Assembly: GCA_002900995.3 (NCBI GenBank)
Contig: CM035313.1
Coordinates: 3,348,001 to 3,412,000, forward strand
Reading direction: 5' to 3'
DNA from: Ganoderma boninense
Taxonomy: Eukaryota > Basidiomycota > Agaricomycetes > Polyporales > Polyporaceae
DNA: 64,000 bases
A program made the translations under genes and the position numbers. Positions 12,029 through 22,828 of this stretch are shown here, piece by piece. The notes beneath the pieces were generated by a model that searched no databases, was not told the origin of the DNA, and saw only the letters and a list, made by a program, of their open reading frames with translations. The first letter of the stretch is position 1; each line of letters begins with the position of its first letter.

Positions 12029-13128
12029 GAGTGGCCTCCGGGGATAGCGTGTCGAGTTCGAATGGGGTTGGAAATTGGAGCACGTCGGCGGGGCAGTCGA
12101 GGTGGTGGGTGGAGGTCACAGCGACGAGATGTGGGGCACGGCGAGAGAAGAAGAGGCGATAGTATGCGCTGAGCACGCGTATCGCGGTGCCGTACACGAG
12201 TCAAGAGAGCAGTTCATTCTGAGGACTGGCATGACGAAACGCTGCGGCCGGTGGGGCATCGCCAATTCGCATTAGCGCCCAATGCTTCGGACTTCCGAAA
12301 ACAGCTCAGATTGGGCGCTACATGTTCATCCCGCTAATTCCGATCCGGTCGGAGGCTCGGACTTGGTCACACACCGCCCAGCCACCGCCCAATTCAACGT
12401 TCACTATGTCGCCGCCCCCTGGGCCCTCGAACTTCTTTGCCGCTTTATCTCTTCCTTTGCTTCCTTTCCCCTTCTTGAATGTGGGTGGATCGGTCCGCGA
12501 TGCAGCAGAACCAAAAAGGTAATCCTTGGGCATCCAGATTTCTGGCAGATTAACCCCGCACCGGTCGCCTCCAGGTCCACATCCTCATCCATGATACCAA
12601 CTCTGGGAGTAGCACATATGGCTTGTACAACTTGGCAGTGGCGGTGGTTGCTGTTTGGACAGGTGTACGTGGACTGTGTTCATTTATCTGCCATGGAATT
12701 AGATGCAGCGGACTCGGAGAACGTGTTCTTCTTGTGCGCACCACTCTTAATCCACACCCCATCGCTGCAGAAAAGAGGTATGTCAAAACAGTACGGTGAG
12801 TACCACAAGCCCTGGATGCACTCATAGAGCGACTGCACAACAGGAAGTGTGCCAAGGTAGTTGAATGACCTTGTTTGGGTCCGGGCCAGGGGTTTCTCTT
12901 TCTTGGTGCAATTCTAACTTGGCCGGTATCTTTAAAGGCCTTCAAACTCCTCCATCGTCGACGCCGTTCAAGCTGCCGTGACAAAAAACCCTCCTCGACG
13001 CTGGCAAGGTTATATCTTGCTATTTTTCTTGATATTGCGAGATAAAGTCCGAAGACATGCTACTGTTACACGAAGAGCACCGGCTCCACTCTCTTCTGAT
13101 AACCCGATAATCCGCACTGACACAGAAC
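12029..13128. other. Intergenic upstream of regulator B
   Basis: No supported gene; one short open frame from 12406 (MSPPPGPSNFFAALSLPLLP) is unconvincing. Regulatory-looking repeats near 12273-12352 are listed separately. Includes the xylanase 3' flank. Confidence 0.5.
12273..12352. promoter_or_regulatory. Candidate regulatory cluster: CCAAT inverted repeat and CGG-type sites
   Basis: An 11-bp inverted repeat, TAGCGCCCAAT (12273-12283) and ATTGGGCGCTA (12310-12320), puts CCAAT motifs on both strands. Between the arms, 12286-12299 reads TTCGGACTTCCGAA, a CGG-N4-CCG arrangement typical of Zn2Cys6 dimer sites. 12340-12352 reads CCGATCCGGTCGG. It lies about 245-325 bases upstream of the regulator B start. 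Function is inferred. Confidence 0.4.
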
Positions 13129-14682
13129 TCAGAAACCTGCCACAATTCCATCGAATGCCGGCTTCTTCACCAAGTTCTGTCCATGAGGTTAGTACTCCAC
13201 ACCTCCACACCGAAGAAAAATTTCTGACCGCATCCCATGGGCATGCAGCACCCTGACCCGGGAACGTGCTGGGCACAAACGAGAACTACGGGCAACCTCG
13301 ATTAGCCAAATACCCACCCCTTCCCCGGGGATTGTGAGCACGAAATACAAACCTTGTCCGTGAAGTCCCAGATCGTGATGCCGACGCACTGGGACACGGC
13401 CTGGCACGCCGAGATGACTGTCTGGTAGTCGGCCTTCTGCTGCTCAAGCAGCGCCGCAGTCTCCGGTAGCGTCATCCGGATGTCGAGCTCCGTGATGGCG
13501 ACCTCGACCCCGAGCGCCACGAACTCGCGCATGTTCTCGACCAGTGTTGTCGGGACCTCGCCGACGATGAAGTGCGACTGGAGGCCGACGCCGTCGATGG
13601 GCACGCCCTGCGACTTGAGGGATGTGATAAGGTTCTTCAAGGCAGTAGCCTTCGCGCCTGGGAGGTGTTTGAGCGGGTACGGCAACAGCCAAAAGTAGTA
13701 GGCGTTGATTTACCTGTGCCTTCGATGTTGAAATCGTTGATGTAAACCTTGGCATTAGGATCCGCAGCCTTCGCTGCTCGGAGAGCCGTCGCGATGTAGC
13801 TTTCACCCAGAGTGTTGAAGAAGACATCCTGGCGGAAGGTGCCATCGTCATTGAACGGCTCTGCATAGGATCCGGAGCCGGTGAGCATAGCCATTATATT
13901 CGAATTCGAGAGCATATTCCTTACCATTGACTACGTCCCAGCTGTCTATTATTAGGCGGTCAGAGAACCTCCGAGGCCATACCAATGCTCAAGAACAAGA
14001 ATACGTACAGCTGCAAACCGAGACCGGTTAGCCAGTGTCCGGCCTTCGTCAAGCCCGCTTCACTCACACTTTCCCCTTGTAGTGACCCACGACTGTGCTG
14101 CAGTGGTTCTGCACGATGGACGTCAACTGCGCCGCATTGAAGTTCCCTGCCGTGACCCAGCTCGGGAGCTGCTGGTGCCACACGCAGTTATGCCCTACCA
14201 GTCAGTACCAGTCAGCAGTCCCGTCTCCGCATCCAGTACATCCCCTGCCCGTTCCCCCCCTCTACATCTCCCGTCTCCCCCTCTTGCGAAAACCGGACTC
14301 GGACTCTCGACGCACCTCGGAGCAGCCTCCCCTCGTTCGTCGCGAGCGCAGCGATCTGGTCCCCCTGCGCGAACGTGAACACGCCCTGCGCGGGCTCCGT
14401 CGCGTCCCACTTCATGCTGTTCGCCGCCGTGACCTGCCCGAACATCTGCGCGTCGTCCAGGATCGCGACGTACGCCGCGTCCGTCAGCTCCGGGTTGTCC
14501 GTCGCCGTCCCGAAGTACAGCTTCCCCGCCGTCCGCGCGAGCGCGTGCAGCCCCGCCACCGTCGACGTCGCTGTCGGCAGCGCCGCCGCGGGCTCCTCGA
14601 GCGCGGGCGTCGGGCTCGCGGGGAGCGCTGTGGCGGTGGACAGCACCGATGCGAGAAGTACGAAGAAGGGAGAGATCTGCAT
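13129..14682 (-). CDS. GH10 endo-beta-1,4-xylanase, secreted
   Basis: Hydrolyses internal beta-1,4 links of xylan outside the cell. The start (14682) opens a signal peptide (MQISPFFVLLASVLSTATA). The TIM-barrel domain follows at once; I see no CBM1. GH10 marks include GRLLRGHNCVWHQQLPSWV, the acid/base Glu in WDVVNEP (its codon split by an intron), and the nucleophile Glu in ITELDIRM. The C-terminus shows ITIWDFTDK, then a PGQGAACPWDANLVKKPAF tail. A 6-nt micro-exon (14005-14010) restores normal spacing before WDVVNE. One late intron has an unusual GTCAGA donor. Ends are set by reading every exon to the stop at 13129. A TATA-like TTTATC (plus strand) lies about 60 bases upstream of the start. 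Confidence 0.93.
14005..14010 (-). other. 6-nt micro-exon in the GH10 xylanase gene
   Basis: CTGTAC on the coding strand, preceded by TTTGCAG and followed by GTATTC, between introns of 57 nt (14011-14067) and 63 nt (13942-14004). With it the protein reads GKVCTWDVVNEP. GH10 enzymes normally have three residues between that Lys and Trp; skipping the exon leaves one. The only other reading is a single intron of about 126 nt. Confidence 0.65.
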
Positions 14683-15959
14683 GGCCTCGAAGTTTGTGGT
14701 TGTTGACCCGGGTGGGACCCCGCTCGTCGCCGCTGCGGTCTTTATCCATGGTCGGTGGTGCGTGCGTTTCCGTTACCGTTAGCACCGTTGTTGGGTACTG
14801 TCCCCGATGTGCATTGCATGGAGTACGCGTCGCTATAGTTGGCATGGGGGAGACCGCAGCAGCGACTGCAAGGCGACCTCGTGAGGCTCTCTTTGTCGTG
14901 CTTAGGGAACAGGAAGCTAAAAGACGGTCATGTAGAGGCGCGGACGGCGTCCGCATGTCCGACGTGCACCCTCGTGATCCTTGGCACAGTGAACATCCTT
15001 GAGGAGTTAATTTGGTGCGTGGGTGTGCAGTCAGGATCTGACGACACCTTATGGTGCGATGCCAGTGTATTCGACACTGAGGATGGGAGGGAGGGAGGAT
15101 GGTATAGCGATGACACGGAGGTGTGGCTTGGCTGTGATCAGCGTACACCTTGTACGGAGTAGAAACTTGAAACTCTTCTCTTCTACAACCTCGGAGTGGA
15201 GCTGACGACTCCCTCTGGACCCCAAGGACCTCATAACTTCGCACGATAACGACTGTATCCCTGCACGCCGCTGAAAATAATCGGCATTCGTCCTGATGGA
15301 CATGGAGACGGGCCAATCCAGGGCCAATCCAAGAAAGCACCGGCACGCTCGGGACGTGCGAACGTCAAGACCTCCTCGCGGAAACCATGCCCAAACGCGG
15401 AGAGAGAGGGATGGCATGCGCTCACACATTTCGGTCGGTCGTGACCCATCCGTCGCGCAGCTATATGCTTTGCGCATTCACCAGCGTAGGCCGCAACGGG
15501 ACGCGGATGCAGTGCCTTGAAATGTGAGAAGAACCACAGAGCCAATGCGGTTATTAGCCGGACGCAGTGAATGACCCCGAGGTTCGTGACCTCTATGTTC
15601 CCAGAGCACCTGCCTGCGGGTCACACCGCGCTGGTAACTATTCACGTCCGAGGGAAGTTCATTTCATAGACGCATGATACGCAAACTGAAGCTGGGTGGT
15701 ACATCATATCCACGGAATGATCATCAACGCTCAATCCGAAGTAGTCTGCCATCGCTCTACGGTAGCGTTTGCAAGACAGAGCCTATGATCTGCTTTCGTA
15801 ACAAATTCCGAAGGCGGCACCACGTCTGAATAGCGCGCGTTGACGCGTTGCCCCGAGCCATCGAGCGAATCCAGCCTGAACGGCTGATTCTTACACATCA
15901 TCATACATCTGATAGCAAGAAAAAAAGACGACGCTCTTTCACCAACTCAACGTTGAACC
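14683..15959. other. Intergenic, xylanase promoter and protease 3' flank
   Basis: No supported gene. Upstream of the xylanase: a TATA-like element at 14741-14747 and a direct CCGTTA repeat at 14770-14781. A tandem pair of CCAAT motifs (GGCCAATCCAGGGCCAATCC) lies at 15311-15330. Confidence 0.5.
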
Positions 15960-17658
15960 TCAGACCGCGCCTGCACTGTTGTTCGTGCTGCCAGCGAAAG
16001 ACGGCGAAAGCGGTTTCGTGACGAACACGCTGGGATCGATGAAAGGCGGGAGCTGCGTGCGGAGGCTGGCGACGTAGGCGTCGAACTGGCACTTCGTGGA
16101 ACGCACATCGACAGTGGAGACCATCTGCACGAAGGGAGAGCCCCCGGTGCTGTTCGTCGGGCTGTAGTCGTTGTAGTTAAACCTGAACCATGGCTCGATG
16201 AGATCCTCGTGCGGAACTGGTCACGGTGTGTGGGGACAACTCACGATGCGTAGACGTTGCGGAGAAACGCGTCGCCGAGGATGAGGTCGAAGCTGTTGAA
16301 CGAGGCGGGGTCGAGAGCCAGTGCTCGGTACGTCGCGGCGCAGACCGTGACGTTCTTCTCGGCGCCGTTCTCGATGATGGGCACTATGACGGGCAGGAAG
16401 AGGTCCAGCGGATGGACTGGATACTCCTGTCCACTGTCGCTCACCGTAAGCCATGATCTCCAGTCTGGAGGAAAGGAAAGAATGCATGCTGCTGCACATA
16501 CCCGAAAGTAAACGAGAGGTCGACCGGAACGAAGTCGCATGGGATGATCCAGCTGTTGATAATCTCGACGGAGCTCTGGTAAAGCACGGCGCCAGGAATC
16601 GTGCCGTAGATAGCGTTTGCAGCAGCGGTTGGGAGAGGGGGGAAGGAGAAGCCGCTATCGAGTACGGCAAGAACCTTCCCTTCGGGCGCGCCGGGTACGA
16701 TCGACTTGTTGAACGCGAACGGTTTACCGTCGATGCGCATCTCATCCAGCGCCAGCGTCCAATGGTTCTCGTCTACGCGCGGGAGCTTTGGAGCCTTCGT
16801 GACGTTTTCGAAACCAGGGGCATGCTCGCCGATGGTGAACGCACTAGTCCCGGCCAGGTCCTCGAACGTCACACGGCCGAGCTCGAGGTCGAAGCTATTC
16901 GGGAGAGAGTTGTTCTGCGAAAAGACGTTGGTGATGAACGCTCCGCCAAGCCCATCTGCTGCCTCCTGCCCCCAAGCCATCGTAATGACGTCGTATATGG
17001 CGGTGTTATCGAATGCCATTCCGAGGATACCCTCGGACCCACTGCCCATGTCCATGGTCTCTGCAGGGTTAGGCCGGGAAGACAAACTCGATGGTAGAAG
17101 CACATACCTCGGAAACGTCCACGAAAGCTATCAGGTAAGACTTGAGTACGTCTCTCGCCTACAGAAGTTGAACGAGCGCGCACCTTGCGAGGGCACGTAG
17201 AAATCCCCCAGCTGCACTCCAGCGAAGGAAAGGTTGCCAGACGCCGAGCCAACGCCGTATTTCTCGTTCACGAGAATGCTGGTAGTGTTCGTGAACTTAA
17301 TGTTGCGTCCGCGCCCGTCAACCCATAGGTCGGTGGAACCCGTGTCCAATTGGACAGTAAAATCTGTTGACGTTGCATCAGCGATCCAACATCACACAAA
17401 CATATAAACCCATACTTTCTCCTCCCACTGTAATATTCACCAGGTACTATCGGTCGAACAGCGGTCAGCAATAGTGCTATGCGGCGCAATAGGAAATGAA
17501 CCTACTTCGGTGTTTCCAGAATTGGTCAAACCGATCGTGCCTGCGTTCCATACACTAGCGTGAAAGCTAGCGCTCCTTTTGTGCGCATTGGAGGTAGAGG
17601 CATAGAATGAGAACCAACAGAGAAGGCAGGCTAGAGAGAAAGTCGAGCGAAAAGGCAT
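15960..17658 (-). CDS. Secreted pepsin-like aspartic protease (family A1)
   Basis: Extracellular or vacuolar endopeptidase. The start at 17658 opens a hydrophobic signal peptide (MPFRSTFSLACLLCWFSFYA); an ATG 39 bases upstream would put charged residues before it. The first catalytic motif is DTGSTDLWVDG; the second is LDSGFSFPPLP, where the residue after DSG is Phe rather than the usual Thr or Ser. EGILGMAFDN precedes a long second domain ending FDLILGDAFLRNVYASFNY, as in A1 proteases. The C-terminus is Ser/Asn-rich without an obvious GPI signal. About six exons; the stop at 15960 follows SAGAV. Downstream of, and on the same strand as, nothing it clearly pairs with except the secreted xylanase. 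Substrate unknown. Confidence 0.88.
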
Positions 17659-18745
17659 CGTGGTCGGAAGAGGGCGGGTCGAGAAACGGCGGGTCACTTC
17701 GTACGGAGTATTTATTTACAACCAGAGCGAGACGATGAATTGTCCACTCTCATGAGCCTGAGGCAGTCTCCCCTGAATCCCTGCCGCCACACCCCACGAT
17801 GACCGAGAGGCCCGATGCGTTCGCGGCTCTGGGCGACGCGAATAGGGAACGAGAATCGATGCGCCGCCTGCACAAGCAGTTCAGAGCGGATGCAAAACCC
17901 GCTCAGGAGTCTTGGCAACACTCCATGGGATGGACCTGTGAACGTTGAAGCAAAAGGGGTAAGCAACTTTAGCATTTGAGTTTTCCGCGTTGGCACCGGC
18001 TGGACCCCTTTTGAACCAGAAGATTCGCGGATGCATTCTCGCGATCACGATGCTGCGCCGATCCTTTTGCGCCACTTGGGGAAACGTCGATTCTAACCTG
18101 AGAGTCGTCATAGATTTGAGGTGAGCATCGCTGTGAGGAATAGACGCAGCCACTGTAAGCTAATTTCACAGATTGAGATTGAACAACACTCACCTTTCGC
18201 TACCGGGTTTCGACTCTCGAGCCACTGTGTTAAGCCAGCTGCCAGTGTGAGTCAGAGCCCGTTATAACGGAGTCCCGCCTATATCGGGGGATGCACACTC
18301 CTCCAAAAGGATCCCATGAAGTATCCCCCCAAGCAGTGCCAGAAATAACGGTGGTGGATATAAGTGACAAAGTCGCTACAAGCGCGCCTACACCTGGGCC
18401 CAGCCTGGGCCTCAGATATCCACGTGGCGCCCATATGTAAAGTGCCGCTGGCAAGCCAACGAGGATTTTCTTGAATGCCATCCCCACTGCTGGGTCACCT
18501 CTGGAGTCTGAGTCTTCATGCTATCAATATACTTCACCACACAACAGGAAGTCTGGGCAGTTTTCGAAAAAAAAAAAAAAAAGGATACTAGGGTCGCTGT
18601 GATTGTCTCGCCCCGTCAAACGCTCAACAGTACAACAAATGCAGGGTGCGTATCGATACATCCGAAATAATAACCTAGGCAGACAGCAAAATAATACAAA
18701 GAAAAGCAAATCATCGTACAACCAACAACGCTCGCTCGGAGGCCG
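17659..18745. other. Intergenic, protease promoter
   Basis: A TATA-like run (TAAATAAATA on the - strand, 17710-17719) lies about 52 bases upstream of the protease start. A 17-base A run is near 18566. No supported gene. Confidence 0.5.
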
Positions 18746-20406
18746 TCAGCGACCAGCTAAGGTCTTCGCACGGAGCCGCGCGGAGGCACGCACCGGCGCA
18801 GCGATCTCGCGCACGACCTTCGGCTCCACCTTGACCTCGACGTCCGTTATGGGTGTCCCGACACGCGTCGACGACCCCGAGAAGGGCGTGCCCACGGCGG
18901 TGCTCTCGCGCGAGGTCTCGGCGCTGGCTAGAGGCACAGACAGGTGTTGCGGCGGAGAAGGAAGAACCTCGCCCAGAAGCTGGCGCAACGCCGGAAGAGG
19001 AGGAGACGAGGGGGCCACGGACCGCGCTGGGATGCGGATGATGCACGCGGCGGAGGGGGAGGAGGGGGACGGCGCGGCCAGGACTGGCGGCTTGGAAGGT
19101 ACGTCTCCGCCTCCAGACGAGGCGCGCGGTTTGCGGGGTGCTCGCGGCTTCCTCCCGCCTGTAGATTTCCTGGGGCGCGAGGGCTTCGAGCGGGATTTCT
19201 TCGTGCTTACGACAGCCTGGGGCTCCTGAGCTAGACTCTCGGATTCAACCTCCAGTTCCGCGGTGGCAACTGGCTCGGCGATGGCTGTCTCCTCCGCCTC
19301 GACATCAACTGGTGCGGATCCAGCATCTGGTTCCGCGGACTCGACGATGTCGGTGTCGATTGCCATCTCCTCCGACTCGTCGTCGTCGTCATCATCGACC
19401 GGCTCCACCTGTGCGCCCTTGCGCATCGAAATCCTCGCCGACTGGCGTGTAGGGGCGAGGTTCTGCAGCTCCTTCGTCCGCATCCGCTTGGTGGGCGTCG
19501 CCGGGCCGTCGTCCGCCGCGGTACGCTTCCCGTTCGCGTTCTTCGCGCTCGTCTCCCCTTCAGCGGTGTCGCTCGCCACATCGCTCGCGGCCGGGCTCTT
19601 CTTCGGGGCTTGGCGGGGCACGAACCCGCCATGCCAGACGCGGAGGACTCTGACGGCCGTCTCCGCGTCCACCCACGCGACGTCCTTGGGGACCGTGATC
19701 ACCCTCGGGTCCGCACCTGCAAAGCAACGCACAATCCGCGTCGGCCGCCGCACTCCACCGAACGCAAAACGGACAAGTAACAGGAACACTCACGGACGAC
19801 CCCATGGACCACCACAGCGGTCTCCTCCACGACGTTGACGGCCCAGAACGCCCAGTGCGCCGGATCCGCCCAGAAGCTGTACACGGAGAGCGCGGCGAGC
19901 GCGAAGACGGCCGCGGCGAGGCGGTCGGTGACCCCGGGCCCGAGCGCGTCGTGCACGTCCGCGACGCGCGCGCCCCCGCCCTGCATGCAGCGCCAGCGCG
20001 TGACGCGCGGGTGCTTGTGCTGCCCGTGCCAGTGCTCGACCGCCGCCTCGACCTCCGCCGCCTCCCGCTGCCTCTCTCGCTCCGCCTCCCTCTCCTTCTC
20101 GGCCGCGGTCATCTTCTTCGCCTTGTTCTTGTTCTTGCTCCGACGCTTTGCGGTGGCTGCTTCTGCGGCGACGATGGCCGCGGCACGGGTGCGAGCGCGG
20201 GCGGCGGTTTCGAGGAGGGCGAACTTGCGGGTGGTGTGGGCGAGGAACTGGTGCACGAGCGGGTGCGTCGTGGAGAGCGTGCCGTCGTCCATGATGCCTG
20301 GGGTGACTTCGTGCGCGGTGTGGAGGGGGTATGCGTCGTAGGACCGGCCTGTGTGTGTGAGGGCCGTGGATGTGGATGTGAATGTGGTGGAGCTGGGTCC
20401 GGACAT
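18746..20406 (-). CDS. Conserved hypothetical nuclear protein, unknown family (member 1)
   Basis: I do not recognise this family. Exon 1 encodes a helical domain with DAYPLHTAHEVTPGIMDDG, a Lys-rich coiled stretch (KRRSKNKNKAKKMTAAEKER), then ADPAHWAFWAVNVVEETAVV. One intron joins VVR to ADPRVITVPKDVAWVDAETA. The C-terminal half is low-complexity: acidic (DDDDDDESEE), then basic with AT-hook-like GGRKPRAPRKPR, then Ser/Pro-rich, ending ASARLRAKTLAGR. This suggests a chromatin or nuclear role (inference). A clear paralogue lies at 45657-47530 with the same intron position. Start chosen at 20406 for its better context; an in-frame ATG at 20502 would add 32 residues. A TATA-like TATAA is near 20570. 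Confidence 0.72.
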
Positions 20407-21380
20407 TGCGGGGTGGCTGGTATGTGTGGATGTGGTTGCAGTGGGGGGTATAGGAAGAGGTATCAGGGCAGCTCGCAGGTGCGATTCGGGGTATGTATAC
20501 ATGGGGAGCGAGGTCGTGGTTGGAGGGAGGCAGGTGTGGATAGACTGGATATCCTGGTCGCACTCACTTATAGCAGGAGGCGCGCGCTTGGGATGGGCAA
20601 AGCGGGGACGCGACGGTGCTCGTGACCGCGGCGCGACGGCGCTTCTTCCTTTGTCCGCGAGGTGGACGGTGCTGCGGCTGCCGCTTTGTAGAAGAGGGAG
20701 GAGGGGGTCGGATTAAGTCGAGGCCTGCCTTGAGATTATGATTACGATTACGGTGGGTGCGAGAGCCGGACCTGCGGCTGAGCGGTATCTGGAGCAGTTG
20801 GAGAGAGCAGGAAGGGCGGGCAGCAGCCGGGGATTCGTGCTCGGAGGGTGGCCATGTTATATACGGAGGAGGAGGGGGAAGGGGAGGAGAAAGACAATTG
20901 AATGATGGGGGAGATTGGACGCACGACGTTTGTGGAAGGATTTGAGGTCGGAGTCCGGTAAGCGGTGGCAGCAGAGACAAGACGATGCGTCCTGAGCTCG
21001 GCCTCTGCGTCATTCCCAGGGCCCGTCGAGTGGCGCGTCAGGCACGGGTGGCACCTGCTTTATACCTTTGGTGTTTTTGTTCTCGGGGCGATGCCACCGC
21101 CACTCATCAGCACTATGCATAGATTATCAGTTGAAAGACAATCGATACTCACGTAGGCAGGTGCTCGAGCGACGAGCACCTCGGCCTCTGCAAATTACTG
21201 CACTTTCGCCGCACCTAATCTCCAACTACAGGGCACGATGCACACGGTAACTCGAGGAGTGAGATACACACCGATGCTGCCTGAAATTCACTAATGGGAC
21301 CCCGCTATGATCTCCATGACCATGTTCGAGAGGTCGTGGCGCTCCTACATAACTTGTAAAAATACCGGTGTACAGCGGCC
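20407..21380. other. Intergenic
   Basis: Promoter of the nuclear protein gene and 3' flank of the acidic-protein gene. Open frames here are shadows in GC-rich sequence; no supported gene. Confidence 0.5.
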
Positions 21381-22111
21381 TCATCCCGACTTTGCAGCTC
21401 GGCTAGTCTTGGCACGAGTATTGTACAATTTATCAGAGACGGCAGAGACCAGAAATTTAGCTTCGCGCTGAGTGGTGTTCCTCAGGAAGTAGGTGGAGGT
21501 GTTCGGTTTCAAACGAGTCGGCTCCTGTTTGTCCTGGTAGGATGTGTGTTCGTTCAATGCTAATCGAAGGCTATGACGGAAGTACAGTAGATAAACTACA
21601 TACCTCAGAATCAGACTCGGGGACGTAGTCGCTGTCTCCGTCGCCATTGTCGCCTTCGGACAAGGAAGAAAACCCATCTTCCGAGTTGTAATCTGGATCG
21701 TCTTCGGAACGGTCTTCGGACATATCTACGTCCACGTCTCTTTCGCCGAGAGGATACAGTTGATCATTTGGCGTACTACTAGCTATAGCACTCCCGGTGA
21801 CTGCCGCATGTGGGCCACTGTTCATGGGAAGTTGGATGGTCTTGCTATCTTTACGGGAGCTGTGGCGAGGACTGATACGGCTTGCTGAAGTGCAGGTTTC
21901 AACACGAGAGGAACAGCTCGATTTCTGTGTTCTGGATCGAATGGACTGCCCACGACGGCCCTGTGCCGTATGATCGATTTCGGACAGTGATATCTTAGGT
22001 TGTACCCCATGAGGACAGCGAGCCGAGCGGGGAGGAATCGTAACTTTAACTTTGGTCTCTGTCCAAAAGTTAGTGAACATGAAGGGTGTCGATGACTCGA
22101 AACTTACTCAT
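21381..22111 (-). CDS. Small hypothetical protein with acidic stretch
   Basis: Not recognised. Exon 1 is only ATGA; a GTAAGT-AG intron joins it to KTKVKVTIPPRSARCPHGVQ. The middle is Ser/Arg-rich, then strongly acidic (DVDVDMSEDRSEDDPDYNSE, SDYVPESDSE). A 79-nt intron (21525-21603) joins in phase 0 to EPTRLKPNTSTYFLRNTTQR, ending KTSRAAKSG. The splice model keeps a single frame, which supports a real gene. A strong TATA box (22180-22188) lies about 70 bases upstream of the chosen ATG. No predicted signal peptide or membrane segment; likely nuclear or cytosolic by composition (inference). Confidence 0.6.
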
Positions 22112-22828
22112 ATTGAAGCGAGAAATTGATATTCACTACTGGGTGGTGGAGTGCTTTGGGTCTGGGAGTGGAGGAGCGCATATATATACGCGATCCACCC
22201 AATATCTACCTAGGTAAGACAAAAAAAAGAAGAACAAGACAAGAAATACAGAAAGTGTTGGCATGACAGACTTTCTTTACGCGAGAGGGAGGGAGGCACT
22301 AAACGAAGACGTACGTTTCATGAATCGTCATCCATAGTCGACGTGGGAACACAATAACTAGAGGCGGCACATACGATATGAAGAATATATCCACTTCGCC
22401 ACAGAATTCCTTGTTCTCTGAGCATCTAAAAAGGTCGTTTGCCTGGCTAGCCGGCGCCGTTCAGGATTCGAGCATTTGAAGCTGAACGAAAGTTTGAAGA
22501 GCGGTGAGGGCCACCTAGCGACCGTTCCCGTGTGTAAAATACGCCTGGACTGACGATTTAACATGACTGTCCACGACTAGATGTCTCTAGAAAGTCCACA
22601 GGGACCATGTCATGCGGTGAGATGGCTGAGAGAATATCGAGGGAGTCGGGACTGCCAGTGCTGCAGCTGGACGACGGACGTGCGTGTTGGAGTTGGCGCT
22701 GGGAGGACCGGATATTTCCGCGGCGGGGAATGACAAATCGAGGCCTCCCGACTCTCCCTCCCACATCGCAACGGCGGTCGTGCTCGCTGTTCTCCACCTT
22801 GTCGACCACGGCCACAATAACGAGCGAG
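22112..22828. promoter_or_regulatory. Divergent promoter region with TATA box
   Basis: Separates the - strand acidic-protein gene from the + strand F-box/WD gene. TATATATA at 22180-22188 suits the - strand gene. I see no comparable TATA box for the + strand gene. Confidence 0.5.

Noticed and set aside
12406..12530. Short frame starting MSPPPGPSNFF
   Set aside because: No continuation exon gives a sensible protein; no family recognised.
14195..15346. 383-residue - strand open frame overlapping the xylanase
   Set aside because: Different frame from the clear GH10 exons; Arg/Ala/Gly-rich shadow of GC-rich coding sequence.
18746..20406. APSES or other known DNA-binding factor
   Set aside because: Composition is nuclear-like, but no APSES, bZIP, homeodomain or zinc motif is visible.
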